From IMG/VR virus record IMGVR_UViG_3300023174_005338, positions 248,001 through 312,000 of that record: a stretch of 64,000 nt of DNA; one strand, 5' to 3'. The position numbers and the translations under genes are program-made. The stretch comes from a virus. This document shows positions 25,605-33,990 of this stretch, in pieces; within the stretch, counting starts at the first letter, position 1; every line of letters starts with the position of its first letter. The notes below the pieces were generated by a model. It ran no database searches and had not been told where the DNA came from. It was given only the letters and a program-made list of their open reading frames with translations.

Positions 25605-27131
25605 ATGAGTCAACAAGTTCTCTCTCGGCATCTTTTGTGTCCCGATTTGAAATTTTATCAACACAATTTCGACACCAACCAAACTGCGGTCTTTGACTAC
25701 GACCAGTTCAGCCGCATGGTAGATTATTGGAAATTTATGTTGGTTGAAAAATACAATGTTCAACACGGGCAAACCGTGATGATTGAATTTAATCTCACCA
25801 ACATATACTATTTTACAGCTATTTTTGCGGCCTGGGAACTGGGTCTCGTGCTCATAGTTGATTGGATTCATGCGTACAGCGAACAGGAATGTCACGGAAA
25901 AAGTTTTACCATACACGGACAAATAGATCACGCCATAGTTTACAGTGAACAACTAAATCCCAACAACAAGAAATTTTATCTAGAATGGGATGTGTATCGC
26001 ACTCGTTTACACTGTCGTAATGTCATAACCGAAATAGATTTTAATAATTATGAAATTAAGGATCACAGTAAATTTGCGGAAATAGCTGAAACCGTTTACG
26101 CCAGGCCTGACAGCCAGGCCATTTGGACCGCAACCAGTGGTAGCACAGGCGATCCTAAACAACAACGCATAGACCACAGATCAGTGTTTCTACAGGCCAA
26201 ACGATTAATCAATCACCTGAATTTTAAACCAGAGCAATCGGTACTTCATACTCACAATGTGCATCACGGTGCTAGTGCTTGCTATCATTTTTTACCCAGT
26301 CTGATGACTTCTACCAACCATTATGTTATGAATTACGAGCATTGGAACGACACTCACAACAAACAATTGGCAGACTTTATTGAAAGTAGAAAGATAAACA
26401 AAATATTTTTGTACACGCCCGACAAGATCTTGGCTTATCTAAACTCTACTGATCCACTCCAGCATGAAGTAGAAATTACTACCTTGTATTTTTGCACCAA
26501 AGAAATTGTAAATTTAGCCAAAGAAAAAAATATCAAAGGCATTTATAGTGTGTTTGGTGACACAACCATTGCCTATGGGTTTTTGGTCAAGGTCGTAGAT
26601 TTGCAACAGTCGTTAAACACTTATGAACCCAGTTGTATAGGACCGCAACTAGACGATTTTTTTGATTTCAAGATTCAAGATGGTCATCTTTACATTCGAA
26701 GCAGTGGCTTAGGCAAAACAGAGTGGCAGACCAGTAAAGACAATTTTGAACTGAAAGATAACAAATATTATTTCCTAGGGCGCGGAACCGATTACCGCAT
26801 CAACGATGAATGGATCAATCACAACGAAATTGAAAGCAGGATCAATGAACTGTTTACTATCGATCAAAAAGAAGGTGCTACCATAGTAATTGACAACGAA
26901 GAACAACAGGTTTATTTGGCTATATGGATTGAAAATCCGCAAGCCGAACTTGAATTTGATCGTTGGTTAGCACAACGTTATAAAACTGTGACTATCACAA
27001 AACGAGCACGAGACTTAAACAAAAACGAATTCCTAGGGTCGAGAAAAGTCAGTCGGCAACTATTAAAGGAATACTTTAGATCCAAAGTCCAACGAATTTA
27101 CAGTTTCACTGATCCTTGGATATTATCTTAA
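25605..27131 (+). CDS. AMP-forming adenylate ligase (acyl/aryl-CoA synthetase-like)
   Basis: A 508-residue member of the ANL (adenylate-forming) superfamily. The P-loop TSGSTGDPK lies at residues 177-185. Next come YSVFGDTTIAYG (motif A5 position), YYFLGRGTDYRINDEWINHN (hinge region; the usual GRxDD reads GRGTD) and a C-terminal LGSRKVSRQLL that would supply the catalytic lysine. Such enzymes activate a carboxylic acid with ATP, usually to a CoA thioester. The substrate cannot be read; the downstream dioxygenase suggests an aromatic or related acid. The base composition is visibly more AT-rich than the phage structural genes. No Shine-Dalgarno is obvious. The next gene starts 35 nt downstream. 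Confidence 0.85.
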   Translation: MSQQVLSRHLLCPDLKFYQHNFDTNQTAVFDYDQFSRMVDYWKFMLVEKYNVQHGQTVMIEFNLTNIYYFTAIFAAWELGLVLIVDWIHAYSEQECHGKSFTIHGQIDHAIVYSEQLNPNNKKFYLEWDVYRTRLHCRNVITEIDFNNYEIKDHSKFAEIAETVYARPDSQAIWTATSGSTGDPKQQRIDHRSVFLQAKRLINHLNFKPEQSVLHTHNVHHGASACYHFLPSLMTSTNHYVMNYEHWNDTHNKQLADFIESRKINKIFLYTPDKILAYLNSTDPLQHEVEITTLYFCTKEIVNLAKEKNIKGIYSVFGDTTIAYGFLVKVVDLQQSLNTYEPSCIGPQLDDFFDFKIQDGHLYIRSSGLGKTEWQTSKDNFELKDNKYYFLGRGTDYRINDEWINHNEIESRINELFTIDQKEGATIVIDNEEQQVYLAIWIENPQAELEFDRWLAQRYKTVTITKRARDLNKNEFLGSRKVSRQLLKEYFRSKVQRIYSFTDPWILS

Positions 27132-27166
27132 AATTATGAATACATTTGTTATCAAGGAAATTTAAA

Positions 27167-28144
27167 ATGACATTTATTACCAAAATTTTTGACGGCTCAC
27201 AATCAGTAATAAAATTGTTGCTTGCAATTTTGTTGACGTGGGCAATTCCATCGTGGTCTGCAACATATCCATCGAAACCAGTGAAAATTATCATCAGCTT
27301 GCCGATAGGCAGTGGTCCAGATGCACAATTACGACGGGTGGCAGAAATACTGTCAGAAAAATGGAACCAACCTGTGGTTGTAGAAAATCGACCCGGAGCA
27401 TCTGGAATAGTGGCCATGAATCAAGTGGTAAATGAACCTGCCGATGGATATACATTAGGACTGTTTCACATGGGAGATATTGTGCCATTTCCTATTTTAT
27501 ACAACAACAACAAAGCTCTAGACAACCTAGTAGTACTGGCTCCATTTTTTACAGCAGACATGGCATTGTTTGTTAGCACCGGTGTTAAAAATCTTGAAGA
27601 GCTCAAACAACTTTTAAAAAGAAATCCCAATTATGGTTCCTGGGGAATAGGAAGCATACAGCATGTTGTCGGTGCAGAGTTTGTTAGTTTGTATGTTGAT
27701 AATGCCACCCATATTCCTTATCGAGACGGTAACTTGTTCACCGATGTAAGCACCAAAACATTGAGCTTTGGTTTTACTAGTCTGGGGTCTGGCAATGCTA
27801 TGTATCGTGCTAACAAGATTCATTATTTGGCCATTGCTACTGACCAACGGCACAAACAATTTCCTGATGTCCCGACTATTAGAGAACTAACTGGTAAAAA
27901 AATTGTGGCTCAGAGCTGGCTAGCATTCTTCGTAAAAAAAGGAATTCCTGATCCAGTCCGTCAACAAATAGAAAAAGATCTACGTGTAGCTATTGCAGAT
28001 CAAAGAATGCAAGATTTTTTACTTGAAAATTATTTTATACCTCTCAACAACACAAGTTTAAATCAGTTTGTAAAACAAATTGAGCACGAACGTTCGGTTT
28101 ACAAAAACAATCTTCAACGACACAAAATCAGTCTTACGCAATGA
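27167..28144 (+). CDS. Exported solute-binding protein, Bug/TctC family
   Basis: 325 residues from the ATG at 27167, chosen because AAGGAA lies 7 nt upstream; an earlier TTG at 27146 has no such site. Residues 1-33 form a signal peptide: a hydrophobic segment IKLLLAILLTWAIP, then SWSA before the likely cut. The mature protein has the Bug pattern: YPSKPVKIIISLPIGSGPDA, QPVVVENRPGASG, NEPADGYTLG, and later PDVPTIREL. Bug proteins bind small carboxylates in the periplasm and usually deliver them to a TctAB membrane partner, which is absent here. Its stop overlaps the dioxygenase alpha start (ATGA). Its job in an infected cell is unknown; helping uptake through host TctAB is an inference. Confidence 0.9.
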   Translation: MTFITKIFDGSQSVIKLLLAILLTWAIPSWSATYPSKPVKIIISLPIGSGPDAQLRRVAEILSEKWNQPVVVENRPGASGIVAMNQVVNEPADGYTLGLFHMGDIVPFPILYNNNKALDNLVVLAPFFTADMALFVSTGVKNLEELKQLLKRNPNYGSWGIGSIQHVVGAEFVSLYVDNATHIPYRDGNLFTDVSTKTLSFGFTSLGSGNAMYRANKIHYLAIATDQRHKQFPDVPTIRELTGKKIVAQSWLAFFVKKGIPDPVRQQIEKDLRVAIADQRMQDFLLENYFIPLNNTSLNQFVKQIEHERSVYKNNLQRHKISLTQ

Positions 28145-29409
28145 CCCATTACTGGCCCGATCAAAACACCAGCAGAATTCCCTATTGGGCCTATACCGAC
28201 ACTGATGTATATCAGCAAGAATTACAAAAAATTTGGTATGGACCGCATTGGTGTTATGTTGGGCTTGAATGCGAAATACCCAACACGAATGATTTCAAAC
28301 TCGGCTGGGTAGGAGAGCGCGAAGTAATAGTTACTAGAGATCTAGATGGCATCCATGTGGTAGAAAATCGGTGCGCTCACAGAGGTGTTCGTTTTTGTCA
28401 AAAACAAACAGGAAATACCGAGAAATTTGTGTGTGCATATCATCAATGGAGGTACAATCTCAAGGGAGATCTTGTCAGTGTACCTTTTGAAAAAGGCGCA
28501 CCCAAAAATGGAGAAATCTGTGGAGGCATGCCAGATAATTTTGACAAGCATAATCATGGGCTGGTAAAATTGCATGTGGCTGTTTTGCACGGAGTGATAT
28601 TTGCCACGTTTGATGACAGTGTGTGTGGCATAGAACAATATTTAGGACCCGAAATACTGCCTTGGTTTGAAAGAACATTCAAAGGTCGGACACTGAAATT
28701 GCTAGGACATAATCGTCAAGAAATCAAAGGCAATTGGAAATTGATGATGGAAAACATCAAAGATCCTTATCACCCTGGTTTATTGCACACATGGTTTGTG
28801 ACTTTTGGTTTGTTCAGGGCCGATCAATCCACAAGCAGAATGGTCATTGACAAAGAAGGACGTCATGCAGTCATGTTGAATCGTCGCAATCGTGGAATAG
28901 CCAACGAAGTAACCAAAGGAGTTGAATCGTTCAAGCCCAAAATGCAGTTGAACGATACTAGATTATTAGACATAGTCGAAGAGCCATGGTGGACTGTGCC
29001 AGACCCCAATGACCCCAAACAACCCATCAACCCTACAAACTGCATGCAAACAATTTTTCCTAGCCTGATAATTCAACAACAGATCAACAGCATGAGCACA
29101 CGACATATTGTGCCTCGCGGTCCCGGGTGTTTTGAATTTACCTGGACCCATTTTGCTTTTTCAGACGACTCAGAGGACATGATTCAACGCAGACTTAGAC
29201 AAGCAAATCTTTTTGGACCAGCCGGATTTGTCAGCGCCGACGATGGTGAAGTGTTGGAGTTATCACAGCAAGGTTTTAATCAATGGCGCACAGATGGAGA
29301 ATTACTGGTAGAATTAGGTGGGCCAGATTCTGGACAAACTACCGAGCACATGGTCACAGAAACTCTGATCAGGGGCATGTATAGATACTACAGAAAAATA
29401 ATGGCATGA
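28141..29409 (+). CDS. Rieske non-haem iron ring-hydroxylating dioxygenase, alpha subunit
   Basis: A 422-residue oxygenase. The Rieske 2Fe-2S centre is complete: C78 and H80 in NRCAHRGVRF, and C98 and H101 in FVCAYHQWRYN. The mononuclear iron site has D208, H211 and H216 in DPYHPGLLHTWF, and D367 or D368 in SADDGEVLE as the probable third ligand. Enzymes of this family add O2 to an aromatic ring to give a cis-dihydrodiol or hydroxylated product. All key residues are present, so it looks functional. Electrons would have to come from a reductase/ferredoxin that is not encoded in the window. It is coupled by ATGA overlaps to the genes on both sides. Confidence 0.93.
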   Translation: MTHYWPDQNTSRIPYWAYTDTDVYQQELQKIWYGPHWCYVGLECEIPNTNDFKLGWVGEREVIVTRDLDGIHVVENRCAHRGVRFCQKQTGNTEKFVCAYHQWRYNLKGDLVSVPFEKGAPKNGEICGGMPDNFDKHNHGLVKLHVAVLHGVIFATFDDSVCGIEQYLGPEILPWFERTFKGRTLKLLGHNRQEIKGNWKLMMENIKDPYHPGLLHTWFVTFGLFRADQSTSRMVIDKEGRHAVMLNRRNRGIANEVTKGVESFKPKMQLNDTRLLDIVEEPWWTVPDPNDPKQPINPTNCMQTIFPSLIIQQQINSMSTRHIVPRGPGCFEFTWTHFAFSDDSEDMIQRRLRQANLFGPAGFVSADDGEVLELSQQGFNQWRTDGELLVELGGPDSGQTTEHMVTETLIRGMYRYYRKIMA

Positions 29410-29879
29410 AGGATCTGGAACTTAAATTTCAAATTGATCAACTAAATGCCTGCTATGGCGATGCGTTGGATCGACATGATTACAACACATGGATGAATTT
29501 TTTTGAAGAAGAATGTTTGTATTTGGTGCAAAGTCGAGAAAATTTTGATCGCAACTTGCCTCTTGCATTGATACGATTGGAAAGCCATCGTATGATGCAA
29601 GATCGAGTTTATGGTTGCATGGACACAATTTTTCATCAAGAATATTATCAGCGTCATATAATTTCAGGTTGTGTGATTAGCAAAATAGAAAATAACAAAA
29701 TTTTTACTAGAACAAATTACACAGTTTTTAGAACCAAACCCACAGAATCTTCAGAAGTATTCAATGTTGGGTGCTATCACGATGTCTGGTCGCAACGACA
29801 CACCGGGCCAAAGTTGGCTGAACGCAAATGTGTTTACGACAGCGAAATGATTTTGAATGCGTTAATATATCCAATTTAA
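29406..29879 (+). CDS. Ring-hydroxylating dioxygenase, beta subunit
   Basis: A 157-residue protein of the SnoaL/NTF2-like fold, typical size for the small subunit. It has the family pattern: an N-terminal helix region with YGDALDRHDYNTWMNFFEEE, then LPLALIRLESHRMMQDRVYG and RHIISGCVISKIENN, ending in a beta sheet with YDSEMILNAL. Beta subunits are structural partners in the alpha3beta3 holoenzyme. The start overlaps the alpha stop by ATGA. It ends the cassette; gp46 follows 37 nt later from its own promoter. Confidence 0.88.
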   Translation: MKDLELKFQIDQLNACYGDALDRHDYNTWMNFFEEECLYLVQSRENFDRNLPLALIRLESHRMMQDRVYGCMDTIFHQEYYQRHIISGCVISKIENNKIFTRTNYTVFRTKPTESSEVFNVGCYHDVWSQRHTGPKLAERKCVYDSEMILNALIYPI

Positions 29880-29899
29880 TAGTTTTTTTTCACATTCAA

Positions 29900-29908
29900 T
29901 GTTATACT
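29900..29908 (+). promoter_or_regulatory. Extended -10 promoter element of gp46
   Basis: TGTTATACT at 29900-29908 is an extended -10 (TGnTATACT). No good -35 is visible. It ends 8 nt before the gp46 ATG. Confidence 0.45.
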
Positions 29909-29916
29909 GAAAAACA

Positions 29917-31680
29917 ATGATTCAAATAAAAAATCTCACAGTAAAAAACTTTATGAGCGTGGGCAACGCCACGCAAGGCATCGACTTTGATCGACGCGAC
30001 TTGACACTTGTGTTGGGCGAGAACTTGGATCTTGGTGGCGACGGAAGCCGCAACGGCACAGGTAAAACTACTATAATCAATGCTCTTAGCTACAGCTTGT
30101 ATGGGCAAGCATTAAGTAACATCCGCAAGGACAACTTAGTCAACAAAACCAACAACAAAAACATGTTGGTCAGTTTGGATTTCAGTGTGGACGGCAAAGA
30201 TTACCGGATTGAACGAGGCCGTAAACCCAACCTGCTGAGATTCTTTGTAAACAATCAAGAGCAAGTGGTCACAGACGAAGCACAAGGCGACAGCCGAGAA
30301 ACACAGGATGCCATTGAACATACCTTGGGCCTCAGTCACGACATGTTCAAACACATTCTGGCACTCAACACTTACACAGAACCGTTTCTGAGTCTCAAAG
30401 CCACAGATCAAAGAACCATCATTGAACAACTCCTGGGCATAACCATGCTGAGCGAGCGTGCCGATCGAATCAAAGAACACAACAGATCCACCAAAGAAGC
30501 CATACAGCAAGAAGAATTCCGTATTCGAGCTGTTCAAGAAGCCAATAAAAGGATAGAAGAACAGATTGAGGCTTTACGACGTAGACAGACATTATGGGTG
30601 ACTAAACATGAAGAAGAGATTACCAAACTCGAAACCGCGCTCGAAGAACTCAAAAAGATTGACATTGAAGCCGAGATTGCGGCCCACAAGGCGCACAAAG
30701 TATGGGATCAGAAGCGCAAGGACCTTAACGACCTGGCTGGACAGATCTCCCGCACGAAGCTTGATAAGGACCGCGAGAACAAAAGCATTGAGAAGCTTGG
30801 CAAGGAGATTGCGACACTTGAAGATCACACATGTCACACTTGCGGGCAGGCTTTCCACGACCATAAGCACCAACAGGTCCTGGCGGGTAAGCAGGCTGAT
30901 CTGGCAAGAGCGCGAGAAGCGTGCCAAGAACATACACAGCTCCTTTCAGAACTCGAGACTGCCCACACAGCCTTGGGCACGTTAGGGCGACCACCTGCTA
31001 TGTTCTATGATAGTGAAGAGGATGCCATACAACATCGTAGCAGCATGGCTGCCTTGCAAACTCAATTGACAAACAAACAGGCCGAAACAGATCCCTACGG
31101 CGAGCAGATAGCGGACATGCAAGGTCAGGCTTTGCAGGTAGTAAGCTATGACACACTCAATGAGCTGACCAGACTTCAGGAACATCAAGACTTCTTGCTC
31201 AAACTTTTGACCAGCAAGGATTCATTCATACGCAAAAAAATCATTGAACAGAATTTGAGTTATTTGAATGCCAGACTCACACACTACCTGGATAGGATTG
31301 GCCTGCCGCATACCGTGGTGTTCCAGAACGATTTGACTGTGAGCATCGAGGAGCTGGGTCGTGAGCTGGACTTTGACAATTTGAGTCGTGGCGAACGCAA
31401 CAGATTGATCTTGAGCATGAGCTGGGCCTTTCGTGATGTGTTTGAAAGCCTATACCAGCCCATCAATGTGCTGTTCATAGACGAAATGATTGATTCGGGC
31501 CTGGACACACAGGGTGTAGAAAATGCTCTTGCGTTGCTGAAGCACATGAGCCGCGAACGGCACAAGAGTATTTGGTTGGTCAGCCACAGAGATGAGCTAG
31601 CCGGAAGAGTTGAAAACATACTCCGAGTGGTCAAAGAAGGCGGCTTTACCAGTTACAACACGGATGTAGAAATTGCGTAG
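29917..31680 (+). CDS. gp46: Recombination endonuclease ATPase subunit, T4 gp46 / SbcC/Rad50-like
   Basis: A 587-residue SMC-like ATPase. Walker A is at residues about 43-53 (GSRNGTGKTTIINAL). Long charged coiled-coil arms flank a zinc hook, CHTCGQAF, near residue 305. The ABC signature LSRGERNRLILSMSW and the Walker B VLFIDEMIDSG lie near residues 490-530, and the C-terminal histidine switch is in IWLVSHRDEL. It pairs with gp47. There is no Shine-Dalgarno before the ATG. The downstream radical SAM gene begins inside its last codons. Confidence 0.96.
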   Translation: MIQIKNLTVKNFMSVGNATQGIDFDRRDLTLVLGENLDLGGDGSRNGTGKTTIINALSYSLYGQALSNIRKDNLVNKTNNKNMLVSLDFSVDGKDYRIERGRKPNLLRFFVNNQEQVVTDEAQGDSRETQDAIEHTLGLSHDMFKHILALNTYTEPFLSLKATDQRTIIEQLLGITMLSERADRIKEHNRSTKEAIQQEEFRIRAVQEANKRIEEQIEALRRRQTLWVTKHEEEITKLETALEELKKIDIEAEIAAHKAHKVWDQKRKDLNDLAGQISRTKLDKDRENKSIEKLGKEIATLEDHTCHTCGQAFHDHKHQQVLAGKQADLARAREACQEHTQLLSELETAHTALGTLGRPPAMFYDSEEDAIQHRSSMAALQTQLTNKQAETDPYGEQIADMQGQALQVVSYDTLNELTRLQEHQDFLLKLLTSKDSFIRKKIIEQNLSYLNARLTHYLDRIGLPHTVVFQNDLTVSIEELGRELDFDNLSRGERNRLILSMSWAFRDVFESLYQPINVLFIDEMIDSGLDTQGVENALALLKHMSRERHKSIWLVSHRDELAGRVENILRVVKEGGFTSYNTDVEIA

Positions 31681-32539
31681 AATACGAGTCTTACACATTG
31701 AACCCACCGACGTTTGTCAGGCTGCATGCCCGTTGTGTGCCCGAGAGACTGACCCAAACTTTAATAAAAGTTTAAAGCATCATCTCAGAGTAGAGCACAT
31801 ACAAAAACATTTTTCAGAACAAGTAATTTCCAAACTGGATAAAATGTTCATGTGTGGCAATTATGGTGATCCGGCTGCAGGCTACTATACCATGGACATC
31901 TACAACCACTTTAGAAAAGTCAATCCAGAAATTGTGTTGGGTATGAACACCAATGGTGCTGTGCAAAGCACGTTCTTTTGGCATGCGTTGGGACGATTGT
32001 TCAATCAGCCCAAAGATTATTGTGTGTTTAGCATAGACGGATTAGAGGATACCAATCACGTTTATCGTAAAAATGTCAATTGGGCCAAGCTAATGAGCAA
32101 CGTTCAAGCCTACATTGCCGCAGGTGGAAGTGCCCATTGGGACATGCTGGTGTACAAACACAATCAACATCAAGTGGATGCTTGCCAGCAACTGGCTCGT
32201 GACATGGGATTCAAGTGGTTCCGTGCCAAGGTCAGCAAGCGTGGATTCACTGATCATTTAGAATTTCCCATCGGGTGGCAACCGCCTGCGGTCAAGGCGG
32301 GGCCCATCAAATGCCATGTGATTAATGAAAAAAGCATGTACATTGATGCGCAAGGTCGTGCCAGTGCCTGTTGCTGGCTTGGTGCCACGCAACAAGATTT
32401 TGTCAAAGATGATTTGGCAACTGTAAAATTAACTTGGAAAACAGACACACCCAATCCGGTGTGTGTCAGTGCTTGTTCCACAAACAAAAATAAAACCGTA
32501 TTCCAAGACCAATGGCAACGCGAGGTACAACTGTGTTAG
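31673..32539 (+). CDS. Radical SAM protein with twitch-type auxiliary cysteines (first of pair)
   Basis: 288 residues from a TTG that overlaps the gp46 end by 8 nt; no ATG is available upstream of the conserved motif. The cluster motif C15-x3-C19-x2-C22 (CQAACPLC) binds the 4Fe-4S centre that cleaves SAM. Later come NYGDP, a barrel strand IDGLEDTNHVYR, and a C-terminal cysteine set (IKCHVIN, ASACCWLG, PVCVSACS) of the kind that holds an auxiliary cluster in SPASM/twitch enzymes. These are peptide or small-molecule modifiers in known cases. The substrate is unknown. The stop lies within the start of the second radical SAM gene. Confidence 0.85.
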   Translation: MRRIRVLHIEPTDVCQAACPLCARETDPNFNKSLKHHLRVEHIQKHFSEQVISKLDKMFMCGNYGDPAAGYYTMDIYNHFRKVNPEIVLGMNTNGAVQSTFFWHALGRLFNQPKDYCVFSIDGLEDTNHVYRKNVNWAKLMSNVQAYIAAGGSAHWDMLVYKHNQHQVDACQQLARDMGFKWFRAKVSKRGFTDHLEFPIGWQPPAVKAGPIKCHVINEKSMYIDAQGRASACCWLGATQQDFVKDDLATVKLTWKTDTPNPVCVSACSTNKNKTVFQDQWQREVQLC

Positions 32540-33543
32540 CCACCTGGCATTTTCATATCGAAATCAGTTCAAAGTGTACCCTGCGTTGCCCACGCTGTGC
32601 CAGACAAGAGGTTCCCGACAGTTTAGTAAACACTGAACTGGATTTAGAATTTTTTAAAAGAAACTTTACCGCAGAGTTTGTTCTTGACAATGTAGAAAAG
32701 ATCACATTTTGTGGTGACGACGGTGATCCTATCTATGCTCACGACCTTATACCAGTGATTCAATACATCAAGTCAATCAAACCTGTTGAGATTGTAGTTG
32801 TCACAAATGGATCACACAAGAAACCAGAATGGTGGCGTGAACTTGGTGGCGTGCTTAGTGAGCAAGATACTGTACACTTTAGCATCGACGGTTGGGACTA
32901 CCCAAGCAACAATCTGTATCGTGTCAACAGTGATTTCAACAGTATTGTCGACGGAATCACTGCACTACGATCAACCTCTGAGTGCCACCTTGTGTGGGCT
33001 GCCATTGTCTTTGGGTTCAATGAACACCAACTGGGCGCTATGAAAAATCATGCACGTTTGCTAGATATGGATGTATTTCAACTTACCAAGAGCACCAAGT
33101 TTGGCTCCGTTTATCTCTCCTACGGTCCAATCGATGAGCTAGAGCCCAGCCGGCCGTTTGTCAGCAGTTCACACAGATTTGAGAGAGATGTTACACCGAT
33201 AAGCTCGCGTGGACTCAATTCACAGACAAACACCAAGAACATACAATTATACAAATCTGCTGTAGAGATCAACGGTGTAAAACCCCTGTGTGAAATTGGC
33301 AACAAAGGACTTTATATTGACGCCCAAGGTAGATTATTCCCTTGCTGTTGGGTAGCAAACCGCTACAGTCACAATTCAGAATGGAAAGCTATTGCTAACA
33401 AATTTGATTTGAATCGTCGCACACTGGCCGACGCTGTAACTGACGATTTTTGGTCAACAACATTTAAAACCTTTGGGTGGCAAGAGTGCCAGACTAAGTG
33501 TGTAGCGAGCAGGGTAAATGAAAAATATGCAACTGAGTGGTAA
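32512..33543 (+). CDS. Radical SAM protein with twitch-type auxiliary cysteines (second of pair)
   Basis: 343 residues if started at ATG 32512. A GTG at 32533, preceded by GAGGT, is an equally good start and would remove 7 residues. The SAM motif is C22-x3-C26-x2-C29 (CTLRCPRC). Then GDDGDPIYAHDLIP, a VVVTNGSH strand, HFSIDGWD, and C-terminal cysteines in PLCEIGNKGLYIDAQG, LFPCCWVANRY and QECQTKC. The layout parallels the preceding gene (IDAQGR...CCW in both), so the two are paralogues or partners; overlap suggests co-translation. No candidate precursor peptide is evident next to them. Confidence 0.86.
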   Translation: MATRGTTVLATWHFHIEISSKCTLRCPRCARQEVPDSLVNTELDLEFFKRNFTAEFVLDNVEKITFCGDDGDPIYAHDLIPVIQYIKSIKPVEIVVVTNGSHKKPEWWRELGGVLSEQDTVHFSIDGWDYPSNNLYRVNSDFNSIVDGITALRSTSECHLVWAAIVFGFNEHQLGAMKNHARLLDMDVFQLTKSTKFGSVYLSYGPIDELEPSRPFVSSSHRFERDVTPISSRGLNSQTNTKNIQLYKSAVEINGVKPLCEIGNKGLYIDAQGRLFPCCWVANRYSHNSEWKAIANKFDLNRRTLADAVTDDFWSTTFKTFGWQECQTKCVASRVNEKYATEW

Positions 33544-33561
33544 AATGATAAATTATAGTCC

Positions 33562-33990
33562 ATGGTATGGCTGTACGAAAACACTCCGATTGAACAACTA
33601 CCCGAAGACTGTGTTGGTTTTGTTTATTTGATCACAAATAACGTTACCGGCAGAAAGTACATTGGAAAAAAATTAGCAAAGTTTAGCAAGACCTCATATC
33701 GAGTAGTAAAATTAAAGAACGGCTACAAGAAACGTAAAAAGATAAGAAGCAAAATAGATTCAGACTGGCAACTATACTATGGCAGCAACGATCAACTCAA
33801 CCGAGACATTGCAGAGCTGGGCTCAGACAACTTCACAAGAGAAATATTGTTTTATTGCCGATCAAAAGCAGAATGCAGTTATGTTGAAGCACGCGAACAA
33901 TTCAATCATAAAGTATTGGAATCAGATGACTACTACAATGGACAGATTGTTTGCCGTATACACGGAAGTCATATAAAAAACAAAATTTAA
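33562..33990 (+). CDS. GIY-YIG family endonuclease-like protein
   Basis: A 142-residue protein. The N-terminal GFVYLITNNVTGRKYIGKK is a GIY-YIG motif (here FVY...YIG). It is followed by a Lys-rich stretch, DWQLYYGSNDQLNRDIAELG, then REILFYCRSKAECSYVEARE with the expected glutamate. In T4-like phages such proteins are Seg-like homing or repair nucleases. It follows the radical SAM genes by 18 nt and directly precedes the structured non-coding region, an arrangement that recalls homing endonucleases near introns. No clear Shine-Dalgarno is seen. Confidence 0.8.
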   Translation: MVWLYENTPIEQLPEDCVGFVYLITNNVTGRKYIGKKLAKFSKTSYRVVKLKNGYKKRKKIRSKIDSDWQLYYGSNDQLNRDIAELGSDNFTREILFYCRSKAECSYVEAREQFNHKVLESDDYYNGQIVCRIHGSHIKNKI

